64,000 nucleotides of DNA from Acanthosepion lycidas (taxonomy: Eukaryota; Mollusca; Cephalopoda; Sepiida; Sepiidae), in assembly GCA_963932145.1 (NCBI GenBank), contig OZ010586.1, positions 56,358,340-56,422,339 on the forward strand, written 5' to 3'. Positions 50,492 to 62,179 of the stretch are shown here, one piece after another. Below the pieces are notes generated by a model. It was given only the letters and a program-made list of their open reading frames with translations, ran no database searches and had not been told where the DNA came from. The number at the start of each line of letters is the position of its first letter. The stretch's first letter is position 1. A program made the position numbers and the translations under genes.

Positions 50492-50806
50492 ATGGAGAAA
50501 GACGCCGGAACGGTGTCAGTTGATGTCAACCAAACTGCAGCGACGTACGAATCTCTAATAACACCAGAGCGTGTGGAAAGACCTGACCATATTCCGGTAT
50601 TTGCCGAGGAAGAAGATGGATACTATGGTGGAAAAAGCAAATTCAACGCGCACAAAAAATACGTCCCCAAGATTTCATATAGACATTTCTCTTTGCCTTT
50701 TAGACGACGCGAATTGGTTGTACTCTGTTCAGGATGTCTCTTAATGTGCATAGCACTCACTCTCATTGTGACCGGAGCAATACGTGTACATGGCTGCAGC
50801 TGCCCG
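50492..50806 (+). CDS. Type II membrane, lectin-like protein: coding exon 1
   Basis: An acceptor (TTTCTTTTTAG, AG at 50480-50481) opens the exon; ATG at 50492 is the first in frame, after ten bases of 5' UTR, so an upstream non-coding exon is implied. It encodes 105 residues and ends in phase 0 at CCCG|GTAAGTG. Residues 1-55 are acidic and lack a signal peptide. A basic stretch (KKYVPKISYRHF...FRRRE, about 52-73) precedes one hydrophobic segment (LVVLCSGCLLMCIALTLIV, about 74-96), then GAIRVHGCSCP. The positive-inside rule gives N-in, C-out: a type II plasma-membrane protein with Cys just outside the membrane. Codon use and exon borders look like a living host gene. The two following exons match in phase. 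Upstream, 49.2-50.1 kb may be the promoter. Confidence 0.8.
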
Positions 50807-51309
50807 GTAAGTGATGTTATTACATATATTCCATGCGTCGCCATGTTTGGCTTGATCGATCAGTTACATTTCTTATTAGAATCTGATCAACGAAGAAGTT
50901 CTGTAGTTTCAATTCATAAGATATATTAACTTCGTTTCCAAAGGGAAACTATCGCTTTTGCAAATTGTAATGTCGTTAAGATGTCGTCAATTCTGTTTTA
51001 ATTTTACGCAGAAAGTCTTCAGAATTGTTTGTAAAATTCGTTTTCTTCTATGTGCCGTGATCATGACTCTCCACTACTTCTTATCTTGTAGCTTTTCGCA
51101 ATGTTTGTCTTTTCATTAGTCATCCCACTCCCCGGTTTGCAATCCATTTACACAAGTTCGTTAGAGTAATGGCTGAATAGGTCTAATGAAATGACACCTT
51201 TTATTACGCCTCTTTCTATTTTTGTGTACCTATTGAATTTATTTTCTATCTGTATGCTCCCAGTCTGGATTATTTCTTTCCCAAATTCAAGTTTTCCTTT
51301 TAAAATAGA

Positions 51310-51760
51310 TCTTTGTGTCATACATTGTCAAATGATTTTGCATAATCTATAAAACATACGCATACATCCTTGTCCATATGTATTGCTCTTTCTATAATCA
51401 TTATCTCACCTGGTCCATATTCCTCTCCCATTCTCTTGAACAGGAGTAGAGGTTCATACTTTGTTTCATGCTTACGAAGTAGTTCTCGGTTCCTTTCCTT
51501 TTCTCGGGCCTTAATAGTGGTACTGTCATTAATTTTTTGTGATGTGTATAGATGGTGGCAACATCTCTTCATACTGAGGGTACTGGGTTGGCAGTTTTCC
51601 GGTTGCTGTTCTCGAATGGTAGTTAAGAGCCCGAACTCTTGCGTAGCGTCTTGAGAGGCTGCTCTGATCAACAGTCGCATGATATCCGGGTTCTTGCAGT
51701 GCCAAGTCGCGTATGGAGGGTGTCCCTTCAATCTCCTACGTTGGGCAACATCGAGATCAC
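51310..51760 (-). mobile_element. LINE reverse-transcriptase fragment, antisense to the gene
   Basis: A 137-codon minus-strand frame ends EYGPGEIMIIERAIHMDKDV then CVCFIDYAKSFDNV, followed by a stop and HKDLF. This fits RT motif A of endonuclease-RT LINEs (family: ERAIE.QKD.Y.CFIDY.KAFD.V.H..L). The first catalytic Asp is kept (FIDY). The upstream 90 residues are not recognised, so the copy may be rearranged. Likely the same LINE class as the 3' fragments at 10.1 and 26.3 kb, but from an earlier part of the ORF, so this cannot be shown directly. Confidence 0.6.
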
Positions 51761-51779
51761 ACTATGTTGCAGACTGCGC

Positions 51780-54720
51780 CGGTTACTTCCCAGCACATTA
51801 GTCCACCTACTACTAACCTAAGCTTTTTCTTACCAAACCAGCACACTATAATCTAACAAAAATATAAACTTAAACCTGCTCAACAAAAATCGCCTAAACC
51901 CCTCAATCTTTCTTCTTCCAATATTCGTGATATTTGTACCAACTTCTCCAGTGTGAAATCTTTCCTCGTCAAAAAGTCTCCGGCCATCCTCGCTATCTGT
52001 TAAACTTATCCCTCCTCTTATTTCTCGATTCTTGGTTATCTTCTTCTCCTTAGGAAGGATTCTAATGTCCATATATGTATGGCCTGGGAGTTTATGTCCG
52101 CTGGTAGGGAACTTGAATTTCCGCACCACTCTTACATGTGTCTCCGTTTCTCTTTACTTAAGTCAGTTAGCTATCTCTTCTTTCTCTACCGTTCCCCATT
52201 CATCTCATGATAGTTTCGTGCTAAATTGTATTTCTGATAATGTAGATAAGGCCATCTCCCTACACTCGTTTGCAAATATATTTGTATTTGGTGACTTTAA
52301 TGCCCACCGTGGCAAGTGGCTTAAACACTGTCACAGACCCACTGCCATCCAAACCCTTACCGTCTCAATTACTCAATCTCTCATGCAAGTGGTGAACTTC
52401 CTCACTGTTTCCCCCAGTAATCCTGACGGGTACGCTTCTCTTCTAGATCCTTTTTTACCTCTAACTCGGACACATATCGTACTATGCAGCTCTACCCTCT
52501 TGGCAACTCTGATCATGCAGGAGCGTCTGTAAACATCTCTCCCCTACCAGCCAAGAATCTCCTACCAACAGAATATCTTTCTGTTATCAACCAGCGGATT
52601 GGGACTTATTCCGTAACTTCCTACGTGACGTCCCTTGGAATGTAGTTTTTACTCATCCTGGACATAAATGTGCGTCTGATGTATTCTTGGTGAAAGCTGG
52701 CATCGATGCTTTCATTCCAGCAAGGAAATACCAAGTTAAACCGCATTCATCTCCTTGGTTCTCACCGCTATAGCCCACATGAATCACTTCTTCCGACTGT
52801 ACCAGAGCGACACGTCTAATTGCAACAATCGACTCTTTGTCTTTGCTCGTAACGAGTGCAAGCGAAGTTACTGTATGATGATAGAATGAAACAACTCATA
52901 GCATCTCGCAAGTTCGATTCTCGAGTTTATTGGCGGCTCTGCAAGAATGTGCTGAACAACATCATATCCTTAATCTCTCCTCTTGTTCAATCAACTCAAA
53001 GTCCTGATATCTACAGAAGATAAGTTTGAATGCTTTGCTCGAAAATTCCAACTCAGCACTCGCTTCATTTGGAATATCCACACCTGATTCCCCTCTAGAA
53101 CAGAGGCTATACGGAGTGATATGCGTATAACCCCGTCACTGATCTCAGACATTATTTCTAAATTAGACTCCCATAAGGCAAGTGAAGTTGACAAGATCCC
53201 ACCCGTCGTCCTAAAGAAATGTACTCCCGAGCTGGCTCCAGTTCTTTCCAAATTCTACAACTATTGCCTCGTTGCTTCCTGCTTTCCTGCTTACTGGAAA
53301 TCTTCCTATGTAGTTCCTGTTTTTAAGAACTCTAGAATACCTTCTGACTCCCCTGACTATCGCCCTATTAGTCTCTTACCGCTTTTCGGCAAAGTATTTG
53401 AGACTTTAATCAATTCTGAAGTGGTTAAGCATCTTACCTCTCACGACCTACTCGCTGACAAACAATATGGTTTCCGTTTTGCCGGGTCTACCGCTGATGT
53501 GCTAACGGACATAACTGAATATGTATATCTAGCCCTTGATAATAACGGCGAAGCTTGAGTTGTGGCTCTAGATATCTCGAAGGCGTCTGACAGGGTTTGA
53601 CACGCTGGTCTTCTACGTAAGCTTCAGGGCTACGGTATTACAGGACGACTATTTGATTTAATCTAATCTTTCCTATCAAATCGATCCACATCCTTTTCAT
53701 ACGAACGCGGGTGTCCCCCAAGACTCTATCCTTGATCCTACGCTGTTTCTGATTTTCATCACTCACCTTCCTGTCATCAATTCCCAAGTAAGCGTTTATG
53801 CTGAAGACACTACCATTTACTCCTGTCTCAATAGTAAATTCGTCAGGGCTGACAAAGTTAGCCTGGCCCCTGCTCTTGAAAAGAACCTCCAATCTGTGGT
53901 TAACTGGGGCAGGAAATGGTTATTAAATTTTAATGCATCCAAAACGAAACGGCTCTCATTTAACTTTCTTGCCCGTCGTCATCAGCATGACTGATGCTAA
54001 ACTCATTGAGTGAAATTCACTGCGCCTTCTCTGTCTCACGTTTTCAGCTGACTTGAGGTGGAATCGAATCAATAGCTGCATCTACTGCAAGGAAAGTTGG
54101 ATCACTGTTACTATTGCTATATCTGGCCTGGTGCCCCTGCTGTTCATCTCGAGTTTCTTGACAAAATCCAAAGAAAGATCTGTAATGTAATCGATCCTGA
54201 CCTGGCATCTTGACTTCAGTCACTTTCTCACCGACGAGACGTAGCTTTCCTCTGTCTTTTCTACAAATATTTTCATGGCTACTGCTCTGATGAACTTTTT
54301 TCCCTTGTGCCCGGACTATGTGAGTTTAAGCGTGCTACTAGATTGGCATCTAGGTCCCGCCCTTTTACTGTTGAATTAGGTAAATGTAACTGCCACTTCT
54401 ACTCAAAGAGTTTCTTTTCTCGCACTTCCCGTCTGTGGAACTCCCTCCGGTTTCTTTGCTTCACTGATAGCTACACTCTTCAAAAATTTAAATATAACTT
54501 CAATCGCCATCTTCTATCTTCTACAAACCCATTCAACTTTTATCCTTTCCTTGCCCCCCCTCTATACCCAGTCTTTTCTCTCACCTTCACTCTCTGTAGC
54601 CCCCTGTGTACCAGTGGCATCCCCGACTTGCTTGGGTTGAAATGATTCAAATATATATATGGCACTCCTTTTTCCAGTGCCATTGCTCTTGTCCTATTAC
54701 ATGCTTTTATTCATCAGAGT
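51780..54720 (+). mobile_element. Jockey/CR1-like LINE, nearly full ORF2
   Basis: It starts at SSNIRDICTNFSSVKSFLVK (family ORF2 start, NIRGL.SNF.SVE..L). The endonuclease follows, with FANIFVFGDFNAHRGKWLKH at 52.29 kb. DWDLFRNFLRDVPWN and FSPL..AHMNHFFRLYQSDTS follow. The RT starts at 53.12 kb (LISDIISKLDSHKASEVDKI, PVFKNSRIPSD.P.YRPISLLP, LADKQYGFRFAGSTADVLT). The catalytic motif reads VYAEDTTIYSCL, with Glu for the first Asp. The C-terminal domain (SFFSRTSRLWNSLRF...) ends about 54.64 kb. At least six frame breaks; inactive. It sits in the gene's sense direction inside intron 1. Confidence 0.85.
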
Positions 54721-55476
54721 TCATTAGGCTTATTGTCCAGTGGTGTTTACCTGGACATTTAATAGACTAGCGAATATTTCCCTAATTTTCAAACGTTCTT
54801 TTGCTTTCATTTAGATTACTTTAATTAATTGATGATTATCATCAAATTGAACATATGTTTGATTCAAATATCTTTTCCATGTATCGAACATGTCCTTCTC
54901 TAAGCAAATGATTTCTTTGCTGAAGACATTTTATAATATTTGATGATAAACGACAAAGAATAATTACTATTTTATCAAATTCAAAAACACTAATATATCA
55001 TATATATTTCCAACATTTATCTGATTATATTTATCTTTACTCTCTCAATGATGTCTGATTTGTTTACCTTGAATAACGAATTCTAGGAAGACCAAAAATC
55101 AGTTTGTCTTTTAATTAGTTTCAGAGTTTAATTTTTACTCAAGTTTTGTGACACCGCACACTCCTTTTTTCCATACTGCAAGATCTTTTCCTTCGAGCTT
55201 TCAGTCATAAACTCTGTATTAAAGATTAAATATTTCCTAACTTGAATAATTTATCATGCAATACTAAGAATTGAAATTGCTACTAAGAAAACTGAAGAAA
55301 TCGAGATCTTCACTTTTACTAAAAATGAATATTCATTTCCATTTACATCATAAAATGTAAGAAAAAAATTCTACCTGCCAAAATACATTATTCTCCAAGA
55401 TTATTCACAAAAGTATACAATAAGAGAAAAATGTTTTCAGTTATATTTTGTTCATTTTTTTATGCGATTTTTTCAG

Positions 55477-55570
55477 GATCTGATGAAATGTTTCGGAAAT
55501 GATGGCAAGTCTTCTTACTCTGAGGAGGGTATCCACCTTATCCCGTTGAAAAATTTACGCAATCTTACTG
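55477..55570 (+). CDS. Membrane lectin-like protein: coding exon 2
   Basis: Acceptor GATTTTTTCAG|GATCTG; donor CTTACTG|GTAAATGG. The 94 bases enter in phase 0, matching the end of exon 1, and leave in phase 1. They encode DLMKCFGNDGKSS then EEGIHLIPLKNLRNLT: an extracellular linker with one Cys and one N-glycosylation sequon (NLT). Frame conservation across a 4.7-kb intron is the main support. No known domain in the linker. Confidence 0.75.
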
Positions 55571-55973
55571 GTAAATGGCGAAAATTATTACGATGTTTAA
55601 TTCTCAGAACAATAAGAATATTTTGCTCAGAATATAGTGTAAACACTATGATAAATTATTTACTTCTTAGTAACTCTTAATTTTTTAATGCAGTTGTAAA
55701 TAAAATAAATCCTCTTTTGAGCACAAGATATTTGCGTTTCATGAGTGCCTACTTTGAGAAAAAAGGAATAAACGATTTTTCTATTTCTTCGTATGCTAAA
55801 TATATAATTTATTGAACACTTTGCCTATTTTACACATATGATATAAAAGTGAGCTTGTTTGCACTGAGGAAATCTTGAATATTCTACCACAGATTAGTTT
55901 AGTCCATAAAAATGCAGTTTTTACTTTAATCTAAATAAAATTTCTTGAGTATTTCTTTTCTCTTTTCTGTCAG

Positions 55974-56108
55974 GCAGTACTCTTATGGATTTCAACTATG
56001 CATTGGAAAAGCCCTGTGAACAATCATCTACAGATGAAGTAGTCGGTTCCATGGAAGGAGACTCCAGTTACGCCGTCGATGGCGATTTAAAAACTTGCTC
56101 ACGAACAG
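55974..56108 (+). CDS. Membrane lectin-like protein: coding exon 3, start of fucolectin/F5-8C-like domain
   Basis: Acceptor CTTTTCTGTCAG|GCAG and donor CGAACAG|GTAGC. It enters in phase 1, matching exon 2, and leaves in phase 1. It encodes MDFNYALEKPCEQSSTDEVV then SYAVDGDLKTCSRTG. Spacing of N.AL.KP..QSS, the A.DG box and the C..T end fits the first strands of galactose-binding domains of the F5/8 type C or fucolectin (FTP) class, which bind fucose or other sugars or lipids outside cells; the ligand here is unknown. The domain is about 140 residues long in the family, so two-thirds must lie on later exons. None was found before 64000, and a Ty3/Gypsy element occupies much of the downstream intron. 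Confidence 0.75.
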
Positions 56109-57280
56109 GTAGCAAATTTATATTGCTTTCATGCCTGTTGATCAGTTCTCTAAAGAAATATACAGCATTTTTTAAATACAAACGGAAAAATGTAATATTT
56201 TAAACTGAAATGATTAATACATCAGTTTTCTGTTGGTCAGTCGAAATGGAACCAAATAAAAACCTAAAACAATTACATCATGTAGTCACCATATATACAC
56301 ATGCACAGACAGCCAAGATTTGTCAAGAAGGTGATTTCTTGATTTTTATCAGCCTAGGGAGGCAATCCCAGTCTGCAATACATTTGAAAGCTACCTGAAA
56401 ATCATATCAGTGATTAACACAAACATTATGAGTGAAATTGTGCAGACGGAACTATTTGGGAGCCGTCGATAGTTGTATTAGCCTACATGTGGTTTATACT
56501 GCAACTATGCTGGGCGGTTTCTGAGAGAAAGCGCATTATCTACAATGATCAACATTCTGAACAAGGTCAGCACGCTCAAACACTCGGTCATCGTGTCCGA
56601 GAGTCTAATCGTACTGGCCTTGTTAAGACTGTAACTAATGTCCGCTTGTTCAAATTGTAGAAACTGTGACTAATGTCCGCTCAGCATAGTTGCAGTATCA
56701 ACCACAGGTGGGCTCTGTAGGTGTTGAAGAAACAGAAATATCTGAGCAGGTGTCTGCAATAGGGATTGGCTAACCACCCTCGTAGACAGACATACTCGGA
56801 TACTAAATAATAAATGCGAATGTCAGTGTTTCACCCTATCACACTTTTTCAGCTTTACTCCTTGAGGCCATAGCCCAACATATCATACCATTTTGGAATC
56901 AGGCCGACTCCATGATCAAATTAAAAACAACCTGGGCCGGATACGGAACTGCAATCCCGAAATTTTGGATTCCCAACTTTTCGGCGATATTTTACCTGAT
57001 TTTTGCAACGATTTTTATCTACGATAACTTGAAAATAAATTTGAAAAGAATCGAAATCAATTACGAAATCCAGCGAAATTCACCCATAAAATAAATAATG
57101 ATTGTTTGTACGGAAAGTAAGGACTGTCTTTAAATTAAGTGGTAGCAGAAGAATTATCGTTTAACTTTTAAAAGGTAAGTTTAGATATTAACGCAATACT
57201 TAAATGCAGCGATCAATTTTGAGTTCTGTTGTAGTTTATTGTTGCCTATCGCATCTACTCCTACCTAACTATTGTCATGA
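56109..57280 (+). other. Intron 3 (start), with an inverted-repeat element
   Basis: No exon in phase 1 with WW.VDL-like fucolectin sequence was found here. Frames at 56210-56398 and 56912-57094 have no known domain. Confidence 0.5.
56483..56711. repeat. Inverted-repeat (foldback) element
   Basis: The left arm (56483-56517) includes TATACTGCAACTATGCTGGG. The right arm (56677-56711) includes CTCAGCATAGTTGCAGTATC, its reverse complement with about five changes over 35 bp. The 160-bp interior carries a direct repeat of ACTGTAACTAATGTCCGC (second copy with one change) next to the right arm. This suits a short foldback or MITE; no transposase. Confidence 0.65.
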
Positions 57281-57289
57281 CGTTCCAAT

Positions 57290-57605
57290 CAAAAGCCCTT
57301 CGTAGGCGCTAGCTTAAATACCGTTTCTCTCGTCTCCAAAGCCAACCATCGCTTTGGGAAAGTGAATGCGGACAAAACAAAACGAAGACACATGCGCAGC
57401 CAGGAGCCAGGAGAAGAAACGCGAGAAATTACAGTTAATATAGAGGATTTGCCTTTGGAGGCTGTGAGCAACTTTCAGTACCAAAGTAGCACTCTCTTAA
57501 AATCTAGAATATGCGAAAGAGAAATTGAACACCTCATCAAATTTGCTCATTGTTCCTTCGGAATCTCCAACAACAATAAATCCCCTTTTTTCTCACTTTT
57601 TCACA
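57290..57605 (+). mobile_element. LINE RT fragment (RTE-like)
   Basis: KVNADKTKRRHMRSQEPG, ITVNIEDLPLEAVSNFQYQS and HLIKFAHCSFG fit the motif-D/thumb run of RTE-like RTs (family: NV.KTE...Q......I.V.G..L..V..F.YLGS......AFG.L). About 100 codons; truncated. It ends ten bases before the left LTR of the Ty3/Gypsy element. Confidence 0.55.
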
Positions 57606-57614
57606 AGAGCCTCT

Positions 57615-57943
57615 TGTTAATGGGTCCACCCCTTTTTATACAAGTGGACTCGCCCAGTGTGTACTTGTACTGCTGTCGGTGAATACCCGGGAGTGAGAGA
57701 ATGAGAGTGTGAGGTAACCGCTTTGTAGGAGTCACAGTTGCGAGCACGTAGACTCAGAAGGAAGTCATACTTCGATACTGAATTTCCCAGACTGTATATA
57801 TATTATTATTGCTACTAACCGCATTTCTGGATCTACTAACTGTATTACCAATTGTATTATTACGACAATACATTTATTTGCTATATTTCATTCCTGCGTT
57901 TGTCATTCATTTGAGACCGGATTTCAGCCCGGAATTCACAACA
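57615..57943 (+). repeat. Left LTR of the Ty3/Gypsy element
   Basis: 329 bp, TG...CA ends, direct copy of 62180-62487. Confidence 0.9.
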
Positions 57944-58079
57944 AATGTGCGACGAGCGATTTTAACTCACACAGGAAGAACAAACAACAAAAAAGTTTTC
58001 CCTCGTCGTCCACAACAAACTGACGACAAAGATTTACGAGGATTAAAAATACGTAAAATTGAGTTATCATGGAAGATTT

Positions 58080-59130
58080 TTAAAATATTCTGGTAGAACT
58101 GGTAAAATACCAAAATGATCAACAATTACAACTACAAGAAAGAATGGAAGAAAAATGGCAAGAGCAATTACTACAAACGCAGAAGGAAAATCAAGAAAGA
58201 CAAATAGAGCTCCAGGAACTAATATTGAAAGTAGCGGGTAACAAGCAATTAAATATTGAAAAAGAGGCAGCTTTTTCGCAAGACGCAGTGTGGAATACCA
58301 TAGACATTTTCAAATATTCTCTAGATGAGGATAAAAATTTCGGAGATTACTTCAGAAGACATCTTTAACATCGACTGTCAAAACTGGACAGAAGCAAAAA
58401 AGCTACGTCTATTGCTTAGAAAATTAGGAACTGAAGAATATACAAAGTTCGTGGATTATATCTTCCCAAAAAAGACGAACGAGTTAACATTTGACGAAGC
58501 AGTTATATGTCTTAAAGAACTCTTCAGCCCAAAAACATCAGTCTTCCACAGGAGGTGGAAATGCCTTAACCTGGTAAAGGGCGATAATGAGGATTATTCC
58601 ACGTTTGCTGCAATCGTAAATAAACATTGTGACGACTTCAAATTAGCGGAATTAACGCCGGACAATTTCAAGGGTTAGTTTCAACAAAAGATAGTGAAAT
58701 GTGCAAAAGAATGCATTCAAAATTACAAAATGAACCTGGACTAACACTATAACAAGCCAGAAATGTCTAAGTATAAAGAAAGACTCGAAGGACATTGAGG
58801 GTCCAGCTGTATCTCATATACGTAACTTAAACAAAAGTCTACGTTCTTCACCCTCCCCGGAAAGAAAACAAAAATTCTATAATAATGAAATAAGATTCTC
58901 ACCCTCCCTGAAAAGAAAAAAAAATTCTATAATAAGAGAAAAAGTACAACATACAGGGCAAATCATGACGAAAATCGAAGCAAATATAAGCCCCCCCCCA
59001 TCAGCATGTTATCGATGTGGAGGACTACATTGGAACAAGGATTGCCGTTTTAAATATAAAAACTGTCTTTAGTGTGGAAAATTGGGTCACAAGGCATCCC
59101 AATGTAGGAACAGAAAAGATACTAGTAGAA
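58080..59130 (+). mobile_element. gag-like region of the Ty3/Gypsy fossil
   Basis: A coiled-coil-like, Gln/Glu-rich start (QTQKENQERQIELQELILK), then a capsid-type helical stretch (NWTEAKKLRLLLRKLG), then two zinc-knuckle motifs (CYRCGGLHWNKDC; CGKLGHKASQC). Ancestral role: particle assembly and RNA packaging. Broken. Confidence 0.7.
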
Positions 59131-59169
59131 TAAGAGCTACTAGGATACATAACTAAGACAATACCAACA

Positions 59170-61840
59170 TGAGGAAATATATGGAACTTGAAATCTTAAA
59201 TATAAAGATAAAATTGCAACGGGATTTGGGTTCCGATCTCACGATATTCAACCGACAGACATGGAAAAAACTTAACAGACCAACCATGTTACATACACAA
59301 AAAATTGCCAAGTCGGTTACAGGCAAGCGAATAAAATTCGAAGGAGAAATAATCGTGAATGTTAAATTTCACGGTAAAACAAAAAAACTCAAGATATACG
59401 ACATGAAAGATACTGAAAATCTAGTAGGTATTGACTGGATGCAAAAGTTCAATGTTTGGGATCTACCTATCAGCTCTTTTTGCAAAAAGTTAGAGGTTGA
59501 ACCATCAGATGCTATAAAGTTAAAGGAAATTTAATTTCCTGGGATATTTTCGAGCGGGTTGGGACGATGCAACAAATTTGAGGCCAGAATTGAATTAAAA
59601 GAAAACGTCCAACCAGTTTTTAAAAAGAAGCGAAACGTACCGTTCGCTACTATATAAAAAAAATCGACAAAGAATTGGAGAGATTTGAACAAACTGGAAT
59701 TCTTTCAAAAATAGAGTTTAGTGAATGGATAGTTTATGTAAAAAAAGAAATCAAGAGAAATCCGCGTATGCGCAGATTTTTCGACGGGGCTTAACAAAGC
59801 TATAAAAGACCATCATTACCCACTACCGAGCCAGAGGAAATATTTACAAAGCTCAACGGCAGTAAGATATTTTCAAAAATAGATCTAAGTGAGGCTTATC
59901 TACAAATCCCAGTACAAGAAGAGAGTACGAAAATCCTTTGTATTAATACGCACAAGGGGTTGTACAAATTCAACAGACTACCATTCGGAGTAAAAGTTAC
60001 AATTTTCCAGCAGACGATGGACACAATGCTCACGGGCCAGAATTTCGCGACCGCTTATCTGGATGACATTCTAATTAAGAGCGACAATGTTGAAGAGCAC
60101 GCATCACACATAAAGGAAGTTTTCAGAAGACTTCAGAACTTTGAGTTAAAAGGAGAAAAGTGTGATTTTTTTCCTAAATGAAATTAAATATTTAGGTCAG
60201 AAAATAAATGAAAATGGCAGAAAACCAGACCCAGAGAGGGCATCGGCAATATGCCTGAACCAAAAGATTTGCAGAACTTCAAAGTTTCCTGGGCCTAGGT
60301 AACTACTATGGCGAATCTATTGATAATATGCATAAACTGAGGGTCCCACTAAATGAGTTACTAAAAAAGGAGAATAACTGGAATTGGACAGAGGACTGTA
60401 AAAACGCATTTAAGGAAATAATACAAAAATTAACTTCGGAGTTAGCATTGACACATTTTGATCCCGAACTCGAAATCATTATTGCAAGTGACGCGAGCTT
60501 ACATGGGGTAGGTGCGTGTATTCTACACAAGATGTGGAACGGTACAAACAAACCCGTTGCACACGCATCTAGATCATTATTACCGGCGGAGAGAAACTAT
60601 TCACAGATCGAAAAGGAGGCATTGGGCATAATTTTTGCAGTAACTCGTTTTCACAGATATATTTATTTGGAGAGAGTTCACGCTCCAAACGGACCACAAA
60701 CCACTTATTACGATTTTCTGTTCAAAAAAAGATCTACCAGTCTATACAGCGAACAGACTTTTAAGATGAGGAACTGTGTTACTAAACTACAATTTCAAAT
60801 TTGAGTTCTTACCAACAAAGAAAATAGGACACGCTGATGGACTATCGCGATTAATACCTGCGAAAAGCGAACCGTTAGAAGATTCGGTAATTGCGGCATT
60901 ACAAGCTGAAGATGAAATCAGTAAGGTACTATGCAATACAATAAAGGAACTACCTGTAACGCTGCTAGAGATAAGACGAGGACCAGAAAGAGACGAGTTT
61001 ATTCAGGATACCAAGAAAAAAATAGAAGAGAAAGTGAGGAATTTAGCAGACAGTTTCTCAATCTGTGACAACATATTATTGTATAACGAGAGAGTAGTAA
61101 TACCGAAGTCACTACGAAAAAGGATCTTAAAAGATTTTCACTTAGGACATCCCGGAAAAAACCGGATGAAATCACTTATGAGAAGTTTTGTCTACTGGCC
61201 GAATATGGACGATGATATTACGCAAATGGTGGAAAGTTACAAAGGTTATGCTACTGCGGCGAAAGCACCACCATCTATACAAAAGCCATGGCCTAAAGTC
61301 GACAGAACGTGGTTCAGAATCCACGTGGATTACACAGGACCCATTGAGGGTTACTACTATTTAATAACAGTAGATAGTTTCAGTAAATGGCCAGAGGTTG
61401 CCAGATTTAAACACCCGACGACAAAAAACACCATCAACTGTTTACACGAACTATTCGCGAGATTTGGCGTCGCGGATTGTTTGATAAGCGATAACGGCAC
61501 ACAATTTACCTCCAGTGACTTCAAAGAATTTTGTGAGACATATCAAGTAAAGCATATCAAGATAGCTCCGTACCACCCGAGGTCGAACGGACAAGCTGAA
61601 AGATTCGTTGACACACTAAAAAGAGCGTTAAAAAAAGCCGAGGATGTACCGACGATAAAAGCGATACAACAGTTCCTCCAAGTGTACAGAATAACATCTA
61701 ACATGAACACGCCATCGGGTCTTTCACCAGCGGAATTAATGTTTGCTCGAAGAATAAGGTCTGTGTTTGACAAATTATTACCAAACAAGAACAAAAACCA
61801 GTATACACCTATTGTACCCAAGAGATCATTTAAAACATGA
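59170..61840 (+). mobile_element. pol-like region of the Ty3/Gypsy fossil
   Basis: Protease-like part (about 59.2-59.5 kb), RT (about 59.6-60.2 kb, with YLDDIL), RNase H (about 60.3-60.7 kb, with SDASLHGVGACI), and the longest intact stretch, integrase (about 60.8-61.8 kb). The integrase shows an HHCC-type start, HVDYTGP, ISDNGTQFTS and YHPRSNGQAER, the D,D-35-E spacing. Broken as a whole. Confidence 0.85.
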
Positions 61841-62179
61841 GAATGGGTTTACTTTAGGATGTTTAGAAACAATATGGATTACTGGGAGCCTGGCACAATA
61901 ATTAACAGATTAGGAAATGTGATGTACACAGTACAAGGCGAGAAGTTTTCAGAAGATATATTGACCAATTACAAAAAAGACGGGTTGATGAGCCAAGCTC
62001 GTCATCGCAGAAAACGACGATTCAATGTATGCAATCTTCGAAGCGTTTGAGATCCAAAGAACACAGGAAGACACAGAAATTAGATGGTCAAACAGGAAGA
62101 GAAAATTTACCGAACCTCTGATTATCGACCATGAGAGAAAAAATACTAACTCCCCCAAAAAGGGTTCTAAGGAGGGGGG

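Larger units (their letters stand above)
50807..55476 (+). other. Intron 1 of the membrane protein gene, TE-laden
   Basis: 4670 bp from GTAAGTG to TTTTTTTCAG. It holds an antisense LINE piece (51.3-51.76 kb) and a nearly full LINE in the sense direction (51.78-54.72 kb). The remaining 1.2 kb is AT-rich and unremarkable. Confidence 0.75.

Noticed and set aside
51370-51654. Plus-strand 94-codon frame
   Set aside because: Shadow of the antisense LINE fragment carrying the FIDY motif.
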